64,000 bases of DNA from Flavobacterium sp. KACC 22763. GTDB lineage: Bacteria; Bacteroidota; Bacteroidia; Flavobacteriales; Flavobacteriaceae. The first letter of the stretch is position 1. Each line of letters begins with the position of its first letter. The stretch covers positions 5,084,001 to 5,148,000 of the forward strand of contig NZ_CP117879.1 in NCBI RefSeq assembly GCF_028736155.1, given 5' to 3'. Of this stretch, positions 1 through 8,595 are shown piece after piece. The position numbers and the translations under genes were made by a program. A model generated the notes under the pieces. That model saw only the letters and a list, made by a program, of their open reading frames with translations. It was not told where the DNA came from and did not search any database.

Positions 1-395
1 TCGTAGGAACATTAGTTTTGATTTCGGGCGTAATCGGAATTTCGAATATCATGCTGATTGTGGTTAAAGAACGCACAAAAGAAATCGGAATTAGAAGAGC
101 TTTAGGCGCAACACCTGGAGCAATTAGAAGTCAAATATTAACTGAGTCTATATTTTTAACTATTATTTCGGGTATGCTTGGAATTGCTGTTGCTACAGGA
201 ATTATAGCAATTTTAAATATGGCATTAGACTCGATGCCTCCTGATCAAAATACTATGTTTGCCAATCCAACCGTAGATTTAGGAGTTGTATTTGTGGCTT
301 TAATTATATTGGTCGGATCAGGTTTGCTTGCTGGATTTATCCCAGCCCAGACCGCAATCAATGTTAAGCCTGTAGATGCTTTAAGAACAGAATAA
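1..395 (+). CDS. MacB-type ABC transporter permease, C-terminal part (5' end outside window)
   Basis: The open frame runs in from the left edge, so only about the last 130 residues are visible. They show the FtsX/MacB permease domain: a membrane segment, the cytoplasmic motif KERTKEIGIRRALGA that normally contacts the ATPase, and two more hydrophobic segments, ending in VKPVDALRTE as is usual for MacB permeases. These proteins do not move substrate across the membrane; they couple ATP hydrolysis in the cytoplasm to export from the periplasm through a TolC channel. The next three genes on the same strand encode two adaptors and a TolC-like channel, which supports a tripartite efflux role. The ATPase partner and the substrate are not visible. 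Confidence 0.9.
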   Translation, partial: VGTLVLISGVIGISNIMLIVVKERTKEIGIRRALGATPGAIRSQILTESIFLTIISGMLGIAVATGIIAILNMALDSMPPDQNTMFANPTVDLGVVFVALIILVGSGLLAGFIPAQTAINVKPVDALRTE

Positions 396-432
396 ATTAT
401 CAATCAAAATAAATCGATTAAACCCTAGACAA

Positions 433-1554
433 ATGAAAAAAGGAGTAACCGTAACCATTTTAATATTTATCGCAGTTGTTTTTTTTGGCGCGCTGTACTA
501 TTTGTATGCTAAAAACCAAGAATCGCCGATTGTATTTAAAACGGAAAAAGCAGAAATCAAGACTATCGTAAAAAATACTATTGCGACAGGTAATATTCAG
601 CCTGATGAAGAGGTTCTAATCAAACCAAATATCTCAGGTATTATTGAAGAAGTGTACATCAAAGCGGGTGAAAAAATCAAAGCTGGTGATATGATTGCTA
701 AAATTAGAGTTGTAGCAAACGTTTCGAATGTAAGCAATTCTCAAAATCAAGTACAGACGGCTAAAATAGCATTAGATAATCAGGAAAAAATCTATAAAAG
801 ACAGAAAACATTATTTGAGAAAGATGTAATTTCTGCAAATGATTATGACGCTGCATTGTTAGCTTACAATCAGGCAAAACAAAACTATTTAGCGGCAAAA
901 CAAGGTTTAGATATCGTTAAAACAGGAACAACTTCATCTTTGGGGAATTATGCCAACACGTTAATTCGTTCTACAGTTAACGGAATGGTATTAGATGTTC
1001 CAGTAAAAGTAGGTAACCAAGTTATCGAAAGTAATAACTTCAACGAAGGAACTACAATTGCAAGTGTTGCCGATGTTGGAAGAATGATTTTTATTGGAAA
1101 AATCGATGAGTCTGAGGTTGGAAAAATTAAAGAAAAAATGCCAATTGAGATTACAATTGGTGCGATAGAAAATAAAAAGTTTGATGCCGTTTTAAATTAT
1201 ATTGCTCCAAAAGGAGTTACAGAAAATGGAGCAATCCAATTTGAAATCAAAGCACAAATGGTTAATAGAGATGATACTTTTATTAGAGCTGGTTTAAGTG
1301 CTAATGCTTCAATTATTTTAGAAAAAGCAGAGAAGGTTTTGGCAATTAAAGAGTCTTTAGTTCAATTTGACAAAAAAACACAAAAGCCTTATGTAGAAGT
1401 TGAAACTGCTCCACAGAAATTTGAAAGAAGAGATTTGGTTCTTGGAGTAAGCGACGGAATCTACGTTCAAGTTAAAAGCGGTGTAAATGATACTGATAAA
1501 ATTAAAATCTGGAATCAGGGCCTAATTAACGAAGGAGACAAAGAAAAAAAATAA
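433..1554 (+). CDS. HlyD/MacA-family periplasmic adaptor (membrane fusion protein)
   Basis: 373 residues. One N-terminal membrane segment (about 5-26) anchors the protein in the inner membrane. A biotinyl/lipoyl-like half (about 60-90, with SGIIEEVYIKAGEKIKAGD), an alpha-helical hairpin (about 100-155, rich in Q, K and A) and beta-barrel domains follow, in the order of RND/MacA adaptors. It starts 37 bases after the permease stop and probably belongs to the same operon. Its likely role is to bridge the MacB-type permease and the TolC channel. A second adaptor lies two genes downstream, so which one pairs with which pump component is open. The family is clear; the substrate is unknown. Confidence 0.9.
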   Translation: MKKGVTVTILIFIAVVFFGALYYLYAKNQESPIVFKTEKAEIKTIVKNTIATGNIQPDEEVLIKPNISGIIEEVYIKAGEKIKAGDMIAKIRVVANVSNVSNSQNQVQTAKIALDNQEKIYKRQKTLFEKDVISANDYDAALLAYNQAKQNYLAAKQGLDIVKTGTTSSLGNYANTLIRSTVNGMVLDVPVKVGNQVIESNNFNEGTTIASVADVGRMIFIGKIDESEVGKIKEKMPIEITIGAIENKKFDAVLNYIAPKGVTENGAIQFEIKAQMVNRDDTFIRAGLSANASIILEKAEKVLAIKESLVQFDKKTQKPYVEVETAPQKFERRDLVLGVSDGIYVQVKSGVNDTDKIKIWNQGLINEGDKEKK

Positions 1555-1596
1555 GCTAATTTGAAAGCTTAGGGATCTTTTTGGTTTTAAAAATGT

Positions 1597-1604
1597 TAAA
1601 TTTG
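1597..1604 (+). promoter_or_regulatory. Bacteroidota -7 box TAAATTTG upstream of tolC-like gene
   Basis: TAAATTTG matches the TAnnTTTG consensus and lies 36 bases before the ATG at 1640. The nearest TTG (1581-1583) is only 13 bases upstream, closer than usual, so the -33 part is doubtful. It suggests that the TolC-like gene can be transcribed separately from the upstream adaptor. Confidence 0.35.
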
Positions 1605-1639
1605 CGTAGTTCGGTTTACTGCGCCTTCATTAAAAGTAT

Positions 1640-3022
1640 ATGAAAATAAATAAATATAATAGTCTGGTTATAGCATTGTTATTCGGTTTCGGATTAACTG
1701 GGCAGGCGCAAACTAAGAAATGGACATTAGAAGAGTGTGTGAGATATGCACTCGAAAATAATATCACAGTAAAACTATCTGAATTAGACGTAAAAAATGC
1801 TGAAATAGATAAAAGAGGAGCCTTAGGCAATTATCTTCCATCAGTAAATGGAAATGCTTCTCACTCTTGGAATATCGGTTTGAATCAGGATGTTACAACA
1901 GGTATTTTGCGTAATCAAACTACACAATATTCTTCGATTGGGCTAAATGCAGGAGTTGATATCTACAAAGGTCTGCAGAATCAAAACACGATGAGAAAGG
2001 CAAAATTAAGTATTATTGCCTCACATTATCAGCTGCTAAAAATGCAGGAAGATATTTCTTTAAATGTGGCAAGTGCATTTTTGCAGATTTTATCTAACAA
2101 AGAAGATTTGAAAGTTAAAAAAGAACAGTTGGCAATTGATGAGAAAAGATATGCACGTTCTGAAGAAATGGTAAATGCAGGAACTATTCCGCGTGGAGAT
2201 TTGTTCGATTTGAAAGCTACTGTAGCAACCGATAAACAAAACATAGCCGTTTCTGAAAACAATTTATTAATTTCTAAATTGAGTTTAGCTCAGCTTTTAC
2301 AGTTAAAAGAATTCGCAGATTTTGATGTAGTTGACGACACCAAAGTAGCAGATGAAAATAATATTCTAGCTCAAACTCCAACTGAAATCTACAATAAAGC
2401 GAAAGAAACTAGAACAGAGTTAAAATTAGCACAGACAAATCTTGAAATCGCTGAGAAAAATGTTTCTATTGCTAAAGGAGCTTATCAGCCAACACTTTCA
2501 GGTTTCTATGGATTTAATACCAGAGCAAGTTATAGTGATCAAGTTAAATTGGATGCAGCTGGTAATCCATATACTGTAGGGCCAGATCCTATCTTTCAAC
2601 AGTTTAGTGATAATAAAGGTCATAATTTTGGTTTGCAGTTAAATGTTCCAATTTTTAATGGTTTCTCAGTTAAGAACAATGTAGAGCGTAATAAAGTAAG
2701 TTTAGAGAAATCTAAAATAGATTTAGAACAAAAAAGTTTAGATTTGCAACGTAACGTTTATACGGCATTTACCGATGCAAGAGGAGCTTTAAATACTTAC
2801 GAATCGTCTACTGTAACTTTAGAAGCAAGACAGCAGGCTTACAATTACGCAAAAGAAAAATATGATGTAGGTTTAATGAACTCATTTGATTTCACACAAG
2901 CACAAACCTTATTGACTAATGCGCAATCTGATGTTATCAGAACAAAATACGATTACATGTTCAAAATTAAAATATTAGAGTTTTATTTCGGAATTCCAAT
3001 TGTTCCAATTATTACAAAATAA
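1640..3022 (+). CDS. TolC-family outer membrane efflux channel
   Basis: 460 residues. A signal peptide ends near residue 23 (LTGQAQ). The mature part has the two OEP repeats of TolC-like proteins (about 27-215 and 240-445), mostly alpha-helical and rich in N, Q, A and L, with the usual repeat opening WTLEECVRYALENN. Such proteins trimerise into an outer membrane channel with a long periplasmic tunnel. It lies between two adaptor genes and 6 bases before the second one, which indicates co-transcription. Length and motifs are normal for the family. The substrate cannot be inferred. Confidence 0.93.
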   Translation: MKINKYNSLVIALLFGFGLTGQAQTKKWTLEECVRYALENNITVKLSELDVKNAEIDKRGALGNYLPSVNGNASHSWNIGLNQDVTTGILRNQTTQYSSIGLNAGVDIYKGLQNQNTMRKAKLSIIASHYQLLKMQEDISLNVASAFLQILSNKEDLKVKKEQLAIDEKRYARSEEMVNAGTIPRGDLFDLKATVATDKQNIAVSENNLLISKLSLAQLLQLKEFADFDVVDDTKVADENNILAQTPTEIYNKAKETRTELKLAQTNLEIAEKNVSIAKGAYQPTLSGFYGFNTRASYSDQVKLDAAGNPYTVGPDPIFQQFSDNKGHNFGLQLNVPIFNGFSVKNNVERNKVSLEKSKIDLEQKSLDLQRNVYTAFTDARGALNTYESSTVTLEARQQAYNYAKEKYDVGLMNSFDFTQAQTLLTNAQSDVIRTKYDYMFKIKILEFYFGIPIVPIITK

Positions 3023-3028
3023 TTTATT

Positions 3029-4321
3029 ATGCAGAAAAAAACAGTTTATTCTTTATTAGGTGCTGCGGTAGTTATTATCGTGGCTTTGGTTGGTCTTTCT
3101 AAGGCAGGGTTAATAGGGAATAAGGACGAAGGAAAAGAAGTAGAAACTGCAAAAGTGACGGCGTCAACAATTGTTGAAACAGTCTCTGCAACAGGGAAAA
3201 TCCAACCCGAAATTGAAGTTAAAATTGCCTCTATGGTTTCGGGTGAAATTATTGCACTCAATGTAAAAGAGGGGCAGGTAGTAAAAAAAGGGGATTTATT
3301 AGTAAAGATAAATCCCGATTTATATACTTCTGGATTAGATAGATCTGTTGCAAATTTAGCTGGAACAAAAGCAAGTCTTACTCAATCTGACGCCAGTTTT
3401 AAAGAAGCAAAAGCAAATTATGAGCGTAATAAAATTTTGTATGATAAAGGAGTAATTTCAAAATCAGATTGGGATAAAGCCATTTCTACTTTTGAAGTTG
3501 CCAAAGCAACAAAACAAAGCGCTTATTACAATGTGCAAAGTGCTTCGGCATCTGTTACAGAAGCCCGAGATAACTTAGGACGTACCACAATTTATTCTCC
3601 AGCTGACGGAACCATTTCTGTATTAAACGTAGAATTGGGAGAAAGAGTTTTAGGAACACAGCAAATGGCAGGAACAGAACTTTTGCGTGTGGCTAACTTG
3701 AATAATATGGAGGTTGAAGTTGATGTGAATGAAAATGACATTGTAAAAATTAAAATAGGAGACGAAGCAAATGTTGAAGTTGATGCCTATTTAAAAAAGA
3801 AATTTAAAGGAGTTGTAACTAGTATTTCGAATTCTGCAAGCACTACATTAACTTCAGATCAGGTGACAAATTTTAAAGTTAAAGTTCGTATTTTAAAAGA
3901 TTCTTACCAAGATTTATTAGAAGGAAAACCAAGCACATATTCTCCTTTTAGACCTGGAATGACTGCTACAGTTGATATTATTACGACAACAAAAACAAAT
4001 GTTTTGGCCGTGCCAATTAGTTCTGTGGTAGTGAAATCGGATACTACGGCTGTAAAAGATTTTACGGTTGAAGATCCAAATGAAGATAAAAAGGCAGCTC
4101 CAAAAAGCGATAAAAAATTCGAATGTGTTTTTGTGAAAGTTGGAGATAAAGCTAAAATTAGAATCATTAAAACTGGAATTCAGGACGATACTAATATCGA
4201 AGTAATGTCTGGACTGAAACCTGGTGATGTTGTAATTACAGGCCCATATACAACAGTTTCTAAAGAACTAAACTCTGGAGATAAGGTAAAACTTAAAAAA
4301 GCTGAAGCTCCAAAGAAATAA
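3029..4321 (+). CDS. HlyD/MacA-family efflux adaptor, second copy
   Basis: 430 residues with an N-terminal membrane segment (about 7-27), a lipoyl-like domain (SGEIIALNVKEGQVVKKGD), a helical hairpin (about 110-170), beta-barrel domains and a C-terminal membrane-proximal domain with a charged insert (about 350-370, rich in D and K). This is the MacA architecture and it is longer than the first adaptor. It follows the TolC-like gene by 6 bases. In many Bacteroidota this adaptor sits next to a MacB pair; here only one permease is visible, and the rest may lie left of the window. The two adaptors are diverged paralogues and not recent copies. Confidence 0.9.
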   Translation: MQKKTVYSLLGAAVVIIVALVGLSKAGLIGNKDEGKEVETAKVTASTIVETVSATGKIQPEIEVKIASMVSGEIIALNVKEGQVVKKGDLLVKINPDLYTSGLDRSVANLAGTKASLTQSDASFKEAKANYERNKILYDKGVISKSDWDKAISTFEVAKATKQSAYYNVQSASASVTEARDNLGRTTIYSPADGTISVLNVELGERVLGTQQMAGTELLRVANLNNMEVEVDVNENDIVKIKIGDEANVEVDAYLKKKFKGVVTSISNSASTTLTSDQVTNFKVKVRILKDSYQDLLEGKPSTYSPFRPGMTATVDIITTTKTNVLAVPISSVVVKSDTTAVKDFTVEDPNEDKKAAPKSDKKFECVFVKVGDKAKIRIIKTGIQDDTNIEVMSGLKPGDVVITGPYTTVSKELNSGDKVKLKKAEAPKK

Positions 4322-4338
4322 AAAATATTTAAGCATAT

Positions 4339-4402
4339 TGTCATCCTGAGCGGAGTCGAAGGCTTTAAAGCAAGAAAGACTTCGACTCCGCTCAGCCTGA
4401 CA
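4339..4402. repeat. REP-like palindrome (GTCATCCTGAGCGGAGTCGAAG type)
   Basis: A 64-base inverted repeat between the adaptor gene and tsaB. The left arm (GTCATCCTGAGCGGAGTCG and following bases) and right arm (CGACTCCGCTCAG then CTGACA) pair over more than 20 bases with one or two mismatches around a short AT-rich loop. It is much richer in GC than its surroundings. A related sequence occurs at 42670-42755. There is no T run on the plus strand, so it is not a standard terminator. Sequences of this kind recur in many bacterial genomes as REP-like elements. Confidence 0.75.
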
Positions 4403-4431
4403 TCAAATCATTAATTTTAAAATTTAATACT

Positions 4432-5103
4432 TTGTCTTTTATTCTCAATATCGAAACGGCTACTAAAAATTGTTCTGTATCTATAGCTAAAGATGGTCAG
4501 ACCATTGTTTGCAGCGAATTGGCAGATGAAGGGTATTCACACGCCGAAAAACTTCATGTTTTTATTGAAGAAGTAATCGAAAAAGCGGGAATATCAGCGC
4601 AGGATTTAAAAGCTGTTGCTGTTAGTCAAGGGCCAGGATCTTATACAGGTTTAAGAATTGGTGTTTCTGCAGCAAAAGGTTTATGCTATGCTTTAAATAT
4701 TCCGCTGATTGCCGTTGATACGATGCAAACTTTAGCATCACAAGCAGGAGTTACAGACGGAAAGATTATACCAATGTTAGATGCTCGCCGAATGGAAGTT
4801 TATAGCGCCATTTTTAATTATGATTTGACACTGGAAAGAGAGATTAAAGCCGAAATCATTGACGAAAACTCATTTCAGGAATATACAGATAAACTTTACT
4901 TTGTTGGCGATTGTGCTGAGAAATGTAAAACGGTTTTGACTAAAGACAACTTTGAGTTTTTAGAAAACATAAAATATCCTTCTGCGCAAGCGATGAGTAA
5001 AATCAGTTTTGATAAGTATCAAATAAGCGACACTGTAGATGTCGCTTATTTTGAACCTTATTATTTAAAAGATTTTATGATTGCTCCTCCAAAGAAACAA
5101 TAA
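4432..5103 (+). CDS. tsaB: tRNA threonylcarbamoyladenosine biosynthesis protein TsaB
   Basis: 223 residues, starting at a TTG codon (MSFILNIETATKNCSVSI); no ATG in frame gives a complete N-terminus. The ASKHA-fold opening, the conserved VSQGPGSYTGLRIGVSAAKG block (about 64-83) and the total length fit TsaB. TsaB is the inactive paralogue that dimerises with TsaD (TsaBD, helped by TsaE) to install the t6A modification at position 37 of ANN-decoding tRNAs in the cytoplasm. It ends directly against the stop of the opposing MscS gene, with no space for a separate terminator. Confidence 0.92.
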   Translation: MSFILNIETATKNCSVSIAKDGQTIVCSELADEGYSHAEKLHVFIEEVIEKAGISAQDLKAVAVSQGPGSYTGLRIGVSAAKGLCYALNIPLIAVDTMQTLASQAGVTDGKIIPMLDARRMEVYSAIFNYDLTLEREIKAEIIDENSFQEYTDKLYFVGDCAEKCKTVLTKDNFEFLENIKYPSAQAMSKISFDKYQISDTVDVAYFEPYYLKDFMIAPPKKQ

Positions 5104-5916
5104 TTATTTCTGAATAGTATACGGTTGAACTGAAATTCCAGCTTCATCTAAAGCTATTTTGCAATTCTCTAAAGTTTCAGAGAAAACAGCTCCATAATTA
5201 GCATTTTTTGCCCAAGGACGAACAGCAAAATCAATAGAACTTGCTGACAGATTTTTTACAAAAACTTCTGGGGCAGGTTTTTTCAATACCTTAGGGTTTT
5301 TGTTCAAAACATCTAAAAGAATTTCTTTGGCTTTTTTAATGTCTGAATCGTAAGAAATAGCAAAAGTCAAATCGGCTCTTCTCTCTCCTTGCATTGAGTA
5401 ATTGATGATATTTCCATTAGACAAAGAACCATTTGGAACAAATACAGTCTGATTATTTGCCGTAAGCATTTTGGTTACAAAAATCTGAATTTCAAGAACT
5501 GTTGCGACAACACCTTGTGCTTCTATTGTGTCTCCTACTTTAAATGGCTTGAAAACAATGATTAGCATTCCGCCAGCAAAGTTAGAAAGCGATCCTTGTA
5601 ATGATAAACCAACCGCAAGACCCATTGCTCCTAAAATAGCAACGAAAGAAGAAGTTTCTATTCCTAATTTAGAAATAAAGGTTACAAATAACAATATTCG
5701 CAACGCCCACAATAAAATGTCGGATAAGAATTTGGTTAATGTAGGATCAAGATTTCGCTGAATCATTATTTTTCTAATAATTCGATTAATCAATCTGATG
5801 GCATACAAACCAACAAATAAGATTAAAAATGCGGAAATCAGTTTTGGCGAGTAATCAACTAAGATGTCAATAAAACGACTAATGTATTTACTGACTTGTT
5901 CTGGACTAAGATTCAT
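5104..5916 (-). CDS. MscS-family mechanosensitive ion channel
   Basis: 270 residues. Three N-terminal membrane segments (about 18-40, 60-82 and 88-115) are followed by the MscS beta domain. The pore helix is visible as AILGAMGLAVGLSLQGSLSN, with the Gly/Ala packing pattern of MscS TM3, then FAGGMLIIVFKPFKVGDTIE. It opens under membrane tension to release solutes after hypo-osmotic shock. The length matches the small MscS class. It is convergent with tsaB and lies downstream of the coiled-coil gene on the same strand, with a hairpin between them, so it is probably transcribed on its own. Confidence 0.93.
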   Translation of the reverse strand: MNLSPEQVSKYISRFIDILVDYSPKLISAFLILFVGLYAIRLINRIIRKIMIQRNLDPTLTKFLSDILLWALRILLFVTFISKLGIETSSFVAILGAMGLAVGLSLQGSLSNFAGGMLIIVFKPFKVGDTIEAQGVVATVLEIQIFVTKMLTANNQTVFVPNGSLSNGNIINYSMQGERRADLTFAISYDSDIKKAKEILLDVLNKNPKVLKKPAPEVFVKNLSASSIDFAVRPWAKNANYGAVFSETLENCKIALDEAGISVQPYTIQK

Positions 5917-5927
5917 GATTTTAAAAT

Positions 5928-5952
5928 AAAAAACCTTCTCAAATGAGAAGGT
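5928..5952 (-). terminator. Rho-independent terminator of the coiled-coil gene
   Basis: ACCTTCTC and GAGAAGGT form a perfect 8-bp stem around four bases. On the minus strand the stem is followed by TTTTTTATTTT. It lies between the stop at 6002 and the MscS start at 5916. Confidence 0.8.
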
Positions 5953-6001
5953 ATATTAATAATGCAAATATAAAAATATTTGCATTATCCTAAAAATGCT
6001 T

Positions 6002-6409
6002 TTATGCTTTCTCAGTGTCGTCGTCGGCTAATTCTTCTACTTCGGCAACAGTTTTTTCGCCTGAATCGACAACGGTTTCAGAAATAGTTTTTGGGGCTTC
6101 AGAAGCCAGAGAAGCTGTTTTTTCTTTAACAGAATCTACAACATCATTTATTGCTTCAGATGCTTTATCTGCATATTCGCTTACAGTTTCTTTTGCTTTT
6201 TCAGCATATTCTGAAGCACGGTCAATAATAGGTTCTGAAACTTCTTTTACTTTTTCGATTGTTTCTTCAGCAAAAGCTTCAGCTTTCTCAATATACGGAG
6301 CGGCAGCTTCTTTTGCTTGTTCAAAAGTCTCTTCGGCATTATTTGCCAATTCAGTTACAGACTCTTTGGTTGAGCCAAACAAATTTTTAAAAAATGAAGA
6401 TATTCCCAT
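6002..6409 (-). CDS. Small coiled-coil protein, LEA/YtxH-like
   Basis: 135 residues, very rich in A, E, K and S, with no Cys or Trp. After MGISSFFKNLFGS the chain is a long run of amphipathic helix with loose 11-residue periodicity (for example EKAEAFAEETIEKVKEVSE), as in LEA-like and YtxH-type stress proteins. The acidic tail is DDDTEKA. There is no signal peptide or membrane segment. It has its own terminator, which suggests a single-gene unit. Proteins of this type are often stress-induced or bind membranes as amphipathic helices, but nothing here proves a role. An equally long antisense frame exists and is a shadow of the repetitive composition. Confidence 0.7.
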   Translation of the reverse strand: MGISSFFKNLFGSTKESVTELANNAEETFEQAKEAAAPYIEKAEAFAEETIEKVKEVSEPIIDRASEYAEKAKETVSEYADKASEAINDVVDSVKEKTASLASEAPKTISETVVDSGEKTVAEVEELADDDTEKA

Positions 6410-6503
6410 GGTTTTTAATTAATTGGTTAAGGATACAATATTAATTAATTTTATAGAATTACTTGTGTTTTTAATGCTAAATAATTGAAAATTAGTAATT
6501 AAT

Positions 6504-6533
6504 AATAAAAAAAGCGTCTCGATGAGACGCTTT
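6504..6533 (-). terminator. Rho-independent terminator of the Nfu gene
   Basis: AAAGCGTCTC and GAGACGCTTT form a 10-bp stem (6511-6533). On the minus strand it is followed by a T-rich run. It lies 20 bases after the stop at 6553. Confidence 0.85.
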
Positions 6534-6552
6534 GTATAATAGTTTTGTAGAA

Positions 6553-7452
6553 TTATGCATTTGATGCTTCTACTTTTATCGCATCATCATTCAGCATGCT
6601 TTTTAGCATATTTTCGATACCGCTTTTTAAGGTAAAGGTAGAAGAAGGACATCCACTGCAAGCACCTTGCAATAATACTTTTACTGTTTTGTCATCTTCA
6701 TTATAAGATTCGAAAGCAATGTTTCCTCCATCGGCAGCTACCGCTGGTTTTACATATTCTTCTAAGATGTTAATGATTTGCTGAGAAGTCACATCCAATT
6801 TATCAAAAGCCTCATCTTTTGTAGCTTCAGTTTTGGCTTTAGTTTCAATTAAACTTTCATCTAAAACAGTTCCTCCGTTTTCTATAAATTGTTTAATGAA
6901 AGTTCTTAATTCTAGAGTGATTTCGTCCCAATTATTGATTTCATATTTTGTTACTGAAATATAATTTTCATCAATAAAAATTTCTTTCACATAAGGAAAT
7001 TTGAATAATTCCTGAGCTAAAGGCGAAGAAGCAGTCTGATCGATATTTTTATATTCTACAGCATTACGAGTAAGCATTCTGCTTACAACAAATTTCAATG
7101 CAGATGGGTTTGGAGTTGTTTCTCCGTATACCGTAATAGGTTGTTTTTTTGGTTTTGTTTCATCAATTTTAATGATAACGCCACCTTTGTCAACAAAAGC
7201 ACTGATTTGTTCCGCCACGGCATCTTTTACATCATCCCAATCAACGATGCTATATCTTTCGATAGCGATAAAATTTCCTGAAATATAAACTGTTTTAACA
7301 AATGGCAGATAGAATAATTGCTGTGCTAGAGGAGAAGCTCCTGCTTCATCGATATTTTTGAACTCAAAGTTTTGATTCTGAGTAATGAAATCCTCAAACT
7401 CAAACTTTAAAATAGTTGGATTTTGAGTCTCTTTTATAGTGATTTTAGTCAT
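6553..7452 (-). CDS. NifU/Nfu-family iron-sulfur cluster scaffold or carrier with two Nfu N-terminal domains
   Basis: 299 residues. Two similar Nfu_N-like domains come first (about 3-92 and 106-196; both contain SPLAQ followed by LF.(F/L)P(Y/F)VK). A NifU C-terminal domain follows (about 220-295) with the cluster-binding CxxC in GACSGCPSS (Cys265, Cys268). Nfu proteins assemble or deliver [4Fe-4S] clusters to target enzymes in the cytoplasm. The duplication of the N-terminal domain makes it longer than the usual bacterial Nfu of about 190 residues. It has its own terminator and a TAAATTTG box upstream on the minus strand (7469-7476). Confidence 0.9.
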   Translation of the reverse strand: MTKITIKETQNPTILKFEFEDFITQNQNFEFKNIDEAGASPLAQQLFYLPFVKTVYISGNFIAIERYSIVDWDDVKDAVAEQISAFVDKGGVIIKIDETKPKKQPITVYGETTPNPSALKFVVSRMLTRNAVEYKNIDQTASSPLAQELFKFPYVKEIFIDENYISVTKYEINNWDEITLELRTFIKQFIENGGTVLDESLIETKAKTEATKDEAFDKLDVTSQQIINILEEYVKPAVAADGGNIAFESYNEDDKTVKVLLQGACSGCPSSTFTLKSGIENMLKSMLNDDAIKVEASNA

Positions 7453-7468
7453 GGTAATATATTTTTCG

Positions 7469-7476
7469 CAAATTTA
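7469..7476 (-). promoter_or_regulatory. -7 box TAAATTTG for the Nfu gene
   Basis: On the minus strand TAAATTTG matches TAnnTTTG and lies 17 bases upstream of the start codon at 7452. I see no clear TTG at the expected -33 distance. Confidence 0.4.
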
Positions 7477-7595
7477 CTAAAGTTATTTTCTACTAATGGC
7501 TATATTTGATTTTTTAATGAAATAATTAAGACTCTTTTCAAATAAATCGTGTTAAATTGCAAGAGTAAAAATTATATTGAAACAATATTGTCTTT

Positions 7596-8585
7596 ATGAA
7601 ATTAAAAATCAAGGTTTTATTAATTTTTCTCATTACTGCTTTTTACTCTTATTCTCAGGAGGGAATACCTGTTTATTCTGATTATTTGTCTGATAATTAT
7701 TACTTAATTCACCCTTCAATGGCGGGTGCGGCCAACTGTGCTAAAATAAGATTAACAGCCAGAAAACAATGGTTTGGAGAAGAAGAAGCTCCATCCCTGC
7801 AGACTTTAAGTTTTAACGGAAGAGTCGGAGAACGTTCTGGAGCTGGTATAATTCTTTTTAATGATAAAAACGGATATCATTCTCAAAAAGGTGTGAAACT
7901 AACATATGCACATCATATTATGTTTTCGAGAGATGAACTGGATTTAAATCAGTTGTCTTTTGGTGTTAGTGGAGGTTTAATACAAAGCCAACTGGACGAA
8001 ACAAAATTTGGTGGAACTTTTGATCCGATTGTTTTTGGATCGATTCAGAAAGATTCTTATTTTAATCTTGATATTGGAGCTTCATATAATTATTTGGATT
8101 TTTATGCGCATGCAACAGTTCAAGGATTGTTAGAAACTAGAAGAGAACTATATACAGATTACGAAAGTGATAATCTTAGAAAGTTTTTATTTAGTGCTGG
8201 TTATGTGTTTGGAAAAAATAGCAGTTGGACTTGGGAGCCTTCTATTCTTTTTCAGCTGTTTGATCAGACAAAAGCAAAAACGCTTGATTTGAATATGAAA
8301 GCCTACAAAAGCATGGATTTTGGAAGTCTATGGGCGGCATTATCTTATAGAAGAGGTTTTGATGGCGCACAATATGTTTCTGGAAGTGGTGTGTCATCTC
8401 AAAAAATACAATACTTTACACCAATTGTTGGAGTTAATTTCAAGAACTTTATGTTTGCTTATACTTATACTCAGCTAATGGGAGATGTTAAGTTTGATAC
8501 AGGCGGCTTTCATCAAATTACTTTAGGAGTTAATTTATTCTGCAGAAAAGAACGTTACGACTGTAATTGTCCTGCAGTTAACTAA
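7596..8585 (+). CDS. PorP/SprF-family type IX secretion-associated outer membrane protein
   Basis: 329 residues. The signal peptide ends near YSYSQ (residue 21). The mature start VYSDYLSDNYYLIHPSMAG and RLTARKQWFG are the signature of the PorP/SprF family. The remainder alternates beta strands of an outer membrane barrel and ends in LGVNLFCRKERYDCNCPAVN. Family members are linked to the T9SS, and many are dedicated to a single large type B substrate encoded next door. Here no large adhesin is adjacent; a gamma-carbonic-anhydrase-like gene follows 10 bases later. It may therefore serve a substrate elsewhere, such as the T9SS type B protein at 54805-56994. That pairing is a guess. Confidence 0.88.
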   Translation: MKLKIKVLLIFLITAFYSYSQEGIPVYSDYLSDNYYLIHPSMAGAANCAKIRLTARKQWFGEEEAPSLQTLSFNGRVGERSGAGIILFNDKNGYHSQKGVKLTYAHHIMFSRDELDLNQLSFGVSGGLIQSQLDETKFGGTFDPIVFGSIQKDSYFNLDIGASYNYLDFYAHATVQGLLETRRELYTDYESDNLRKFLFSAGYVFGKNSSWTWEPSILFQLFDQTKAKTLDLNMKAYKSMDFGSLWAALSYRRGFDGAQYVSGSGVSSQKIQYFTPIVGVNFKNFMFAYTYTQLMGDVKFDTGGFHQITLGVNLFCRKERYDCNCPAVN

Positions 8586-8595
8586 AATTATTATT

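Noticed and set aside
6015..6422. 135-codon frame antisense to the coiled-coil gene
   Set aside because: It mirrors the repetitive Ala/Glu/Lys gene; the minus-strand gene has a start, family-like composition and a terminator.
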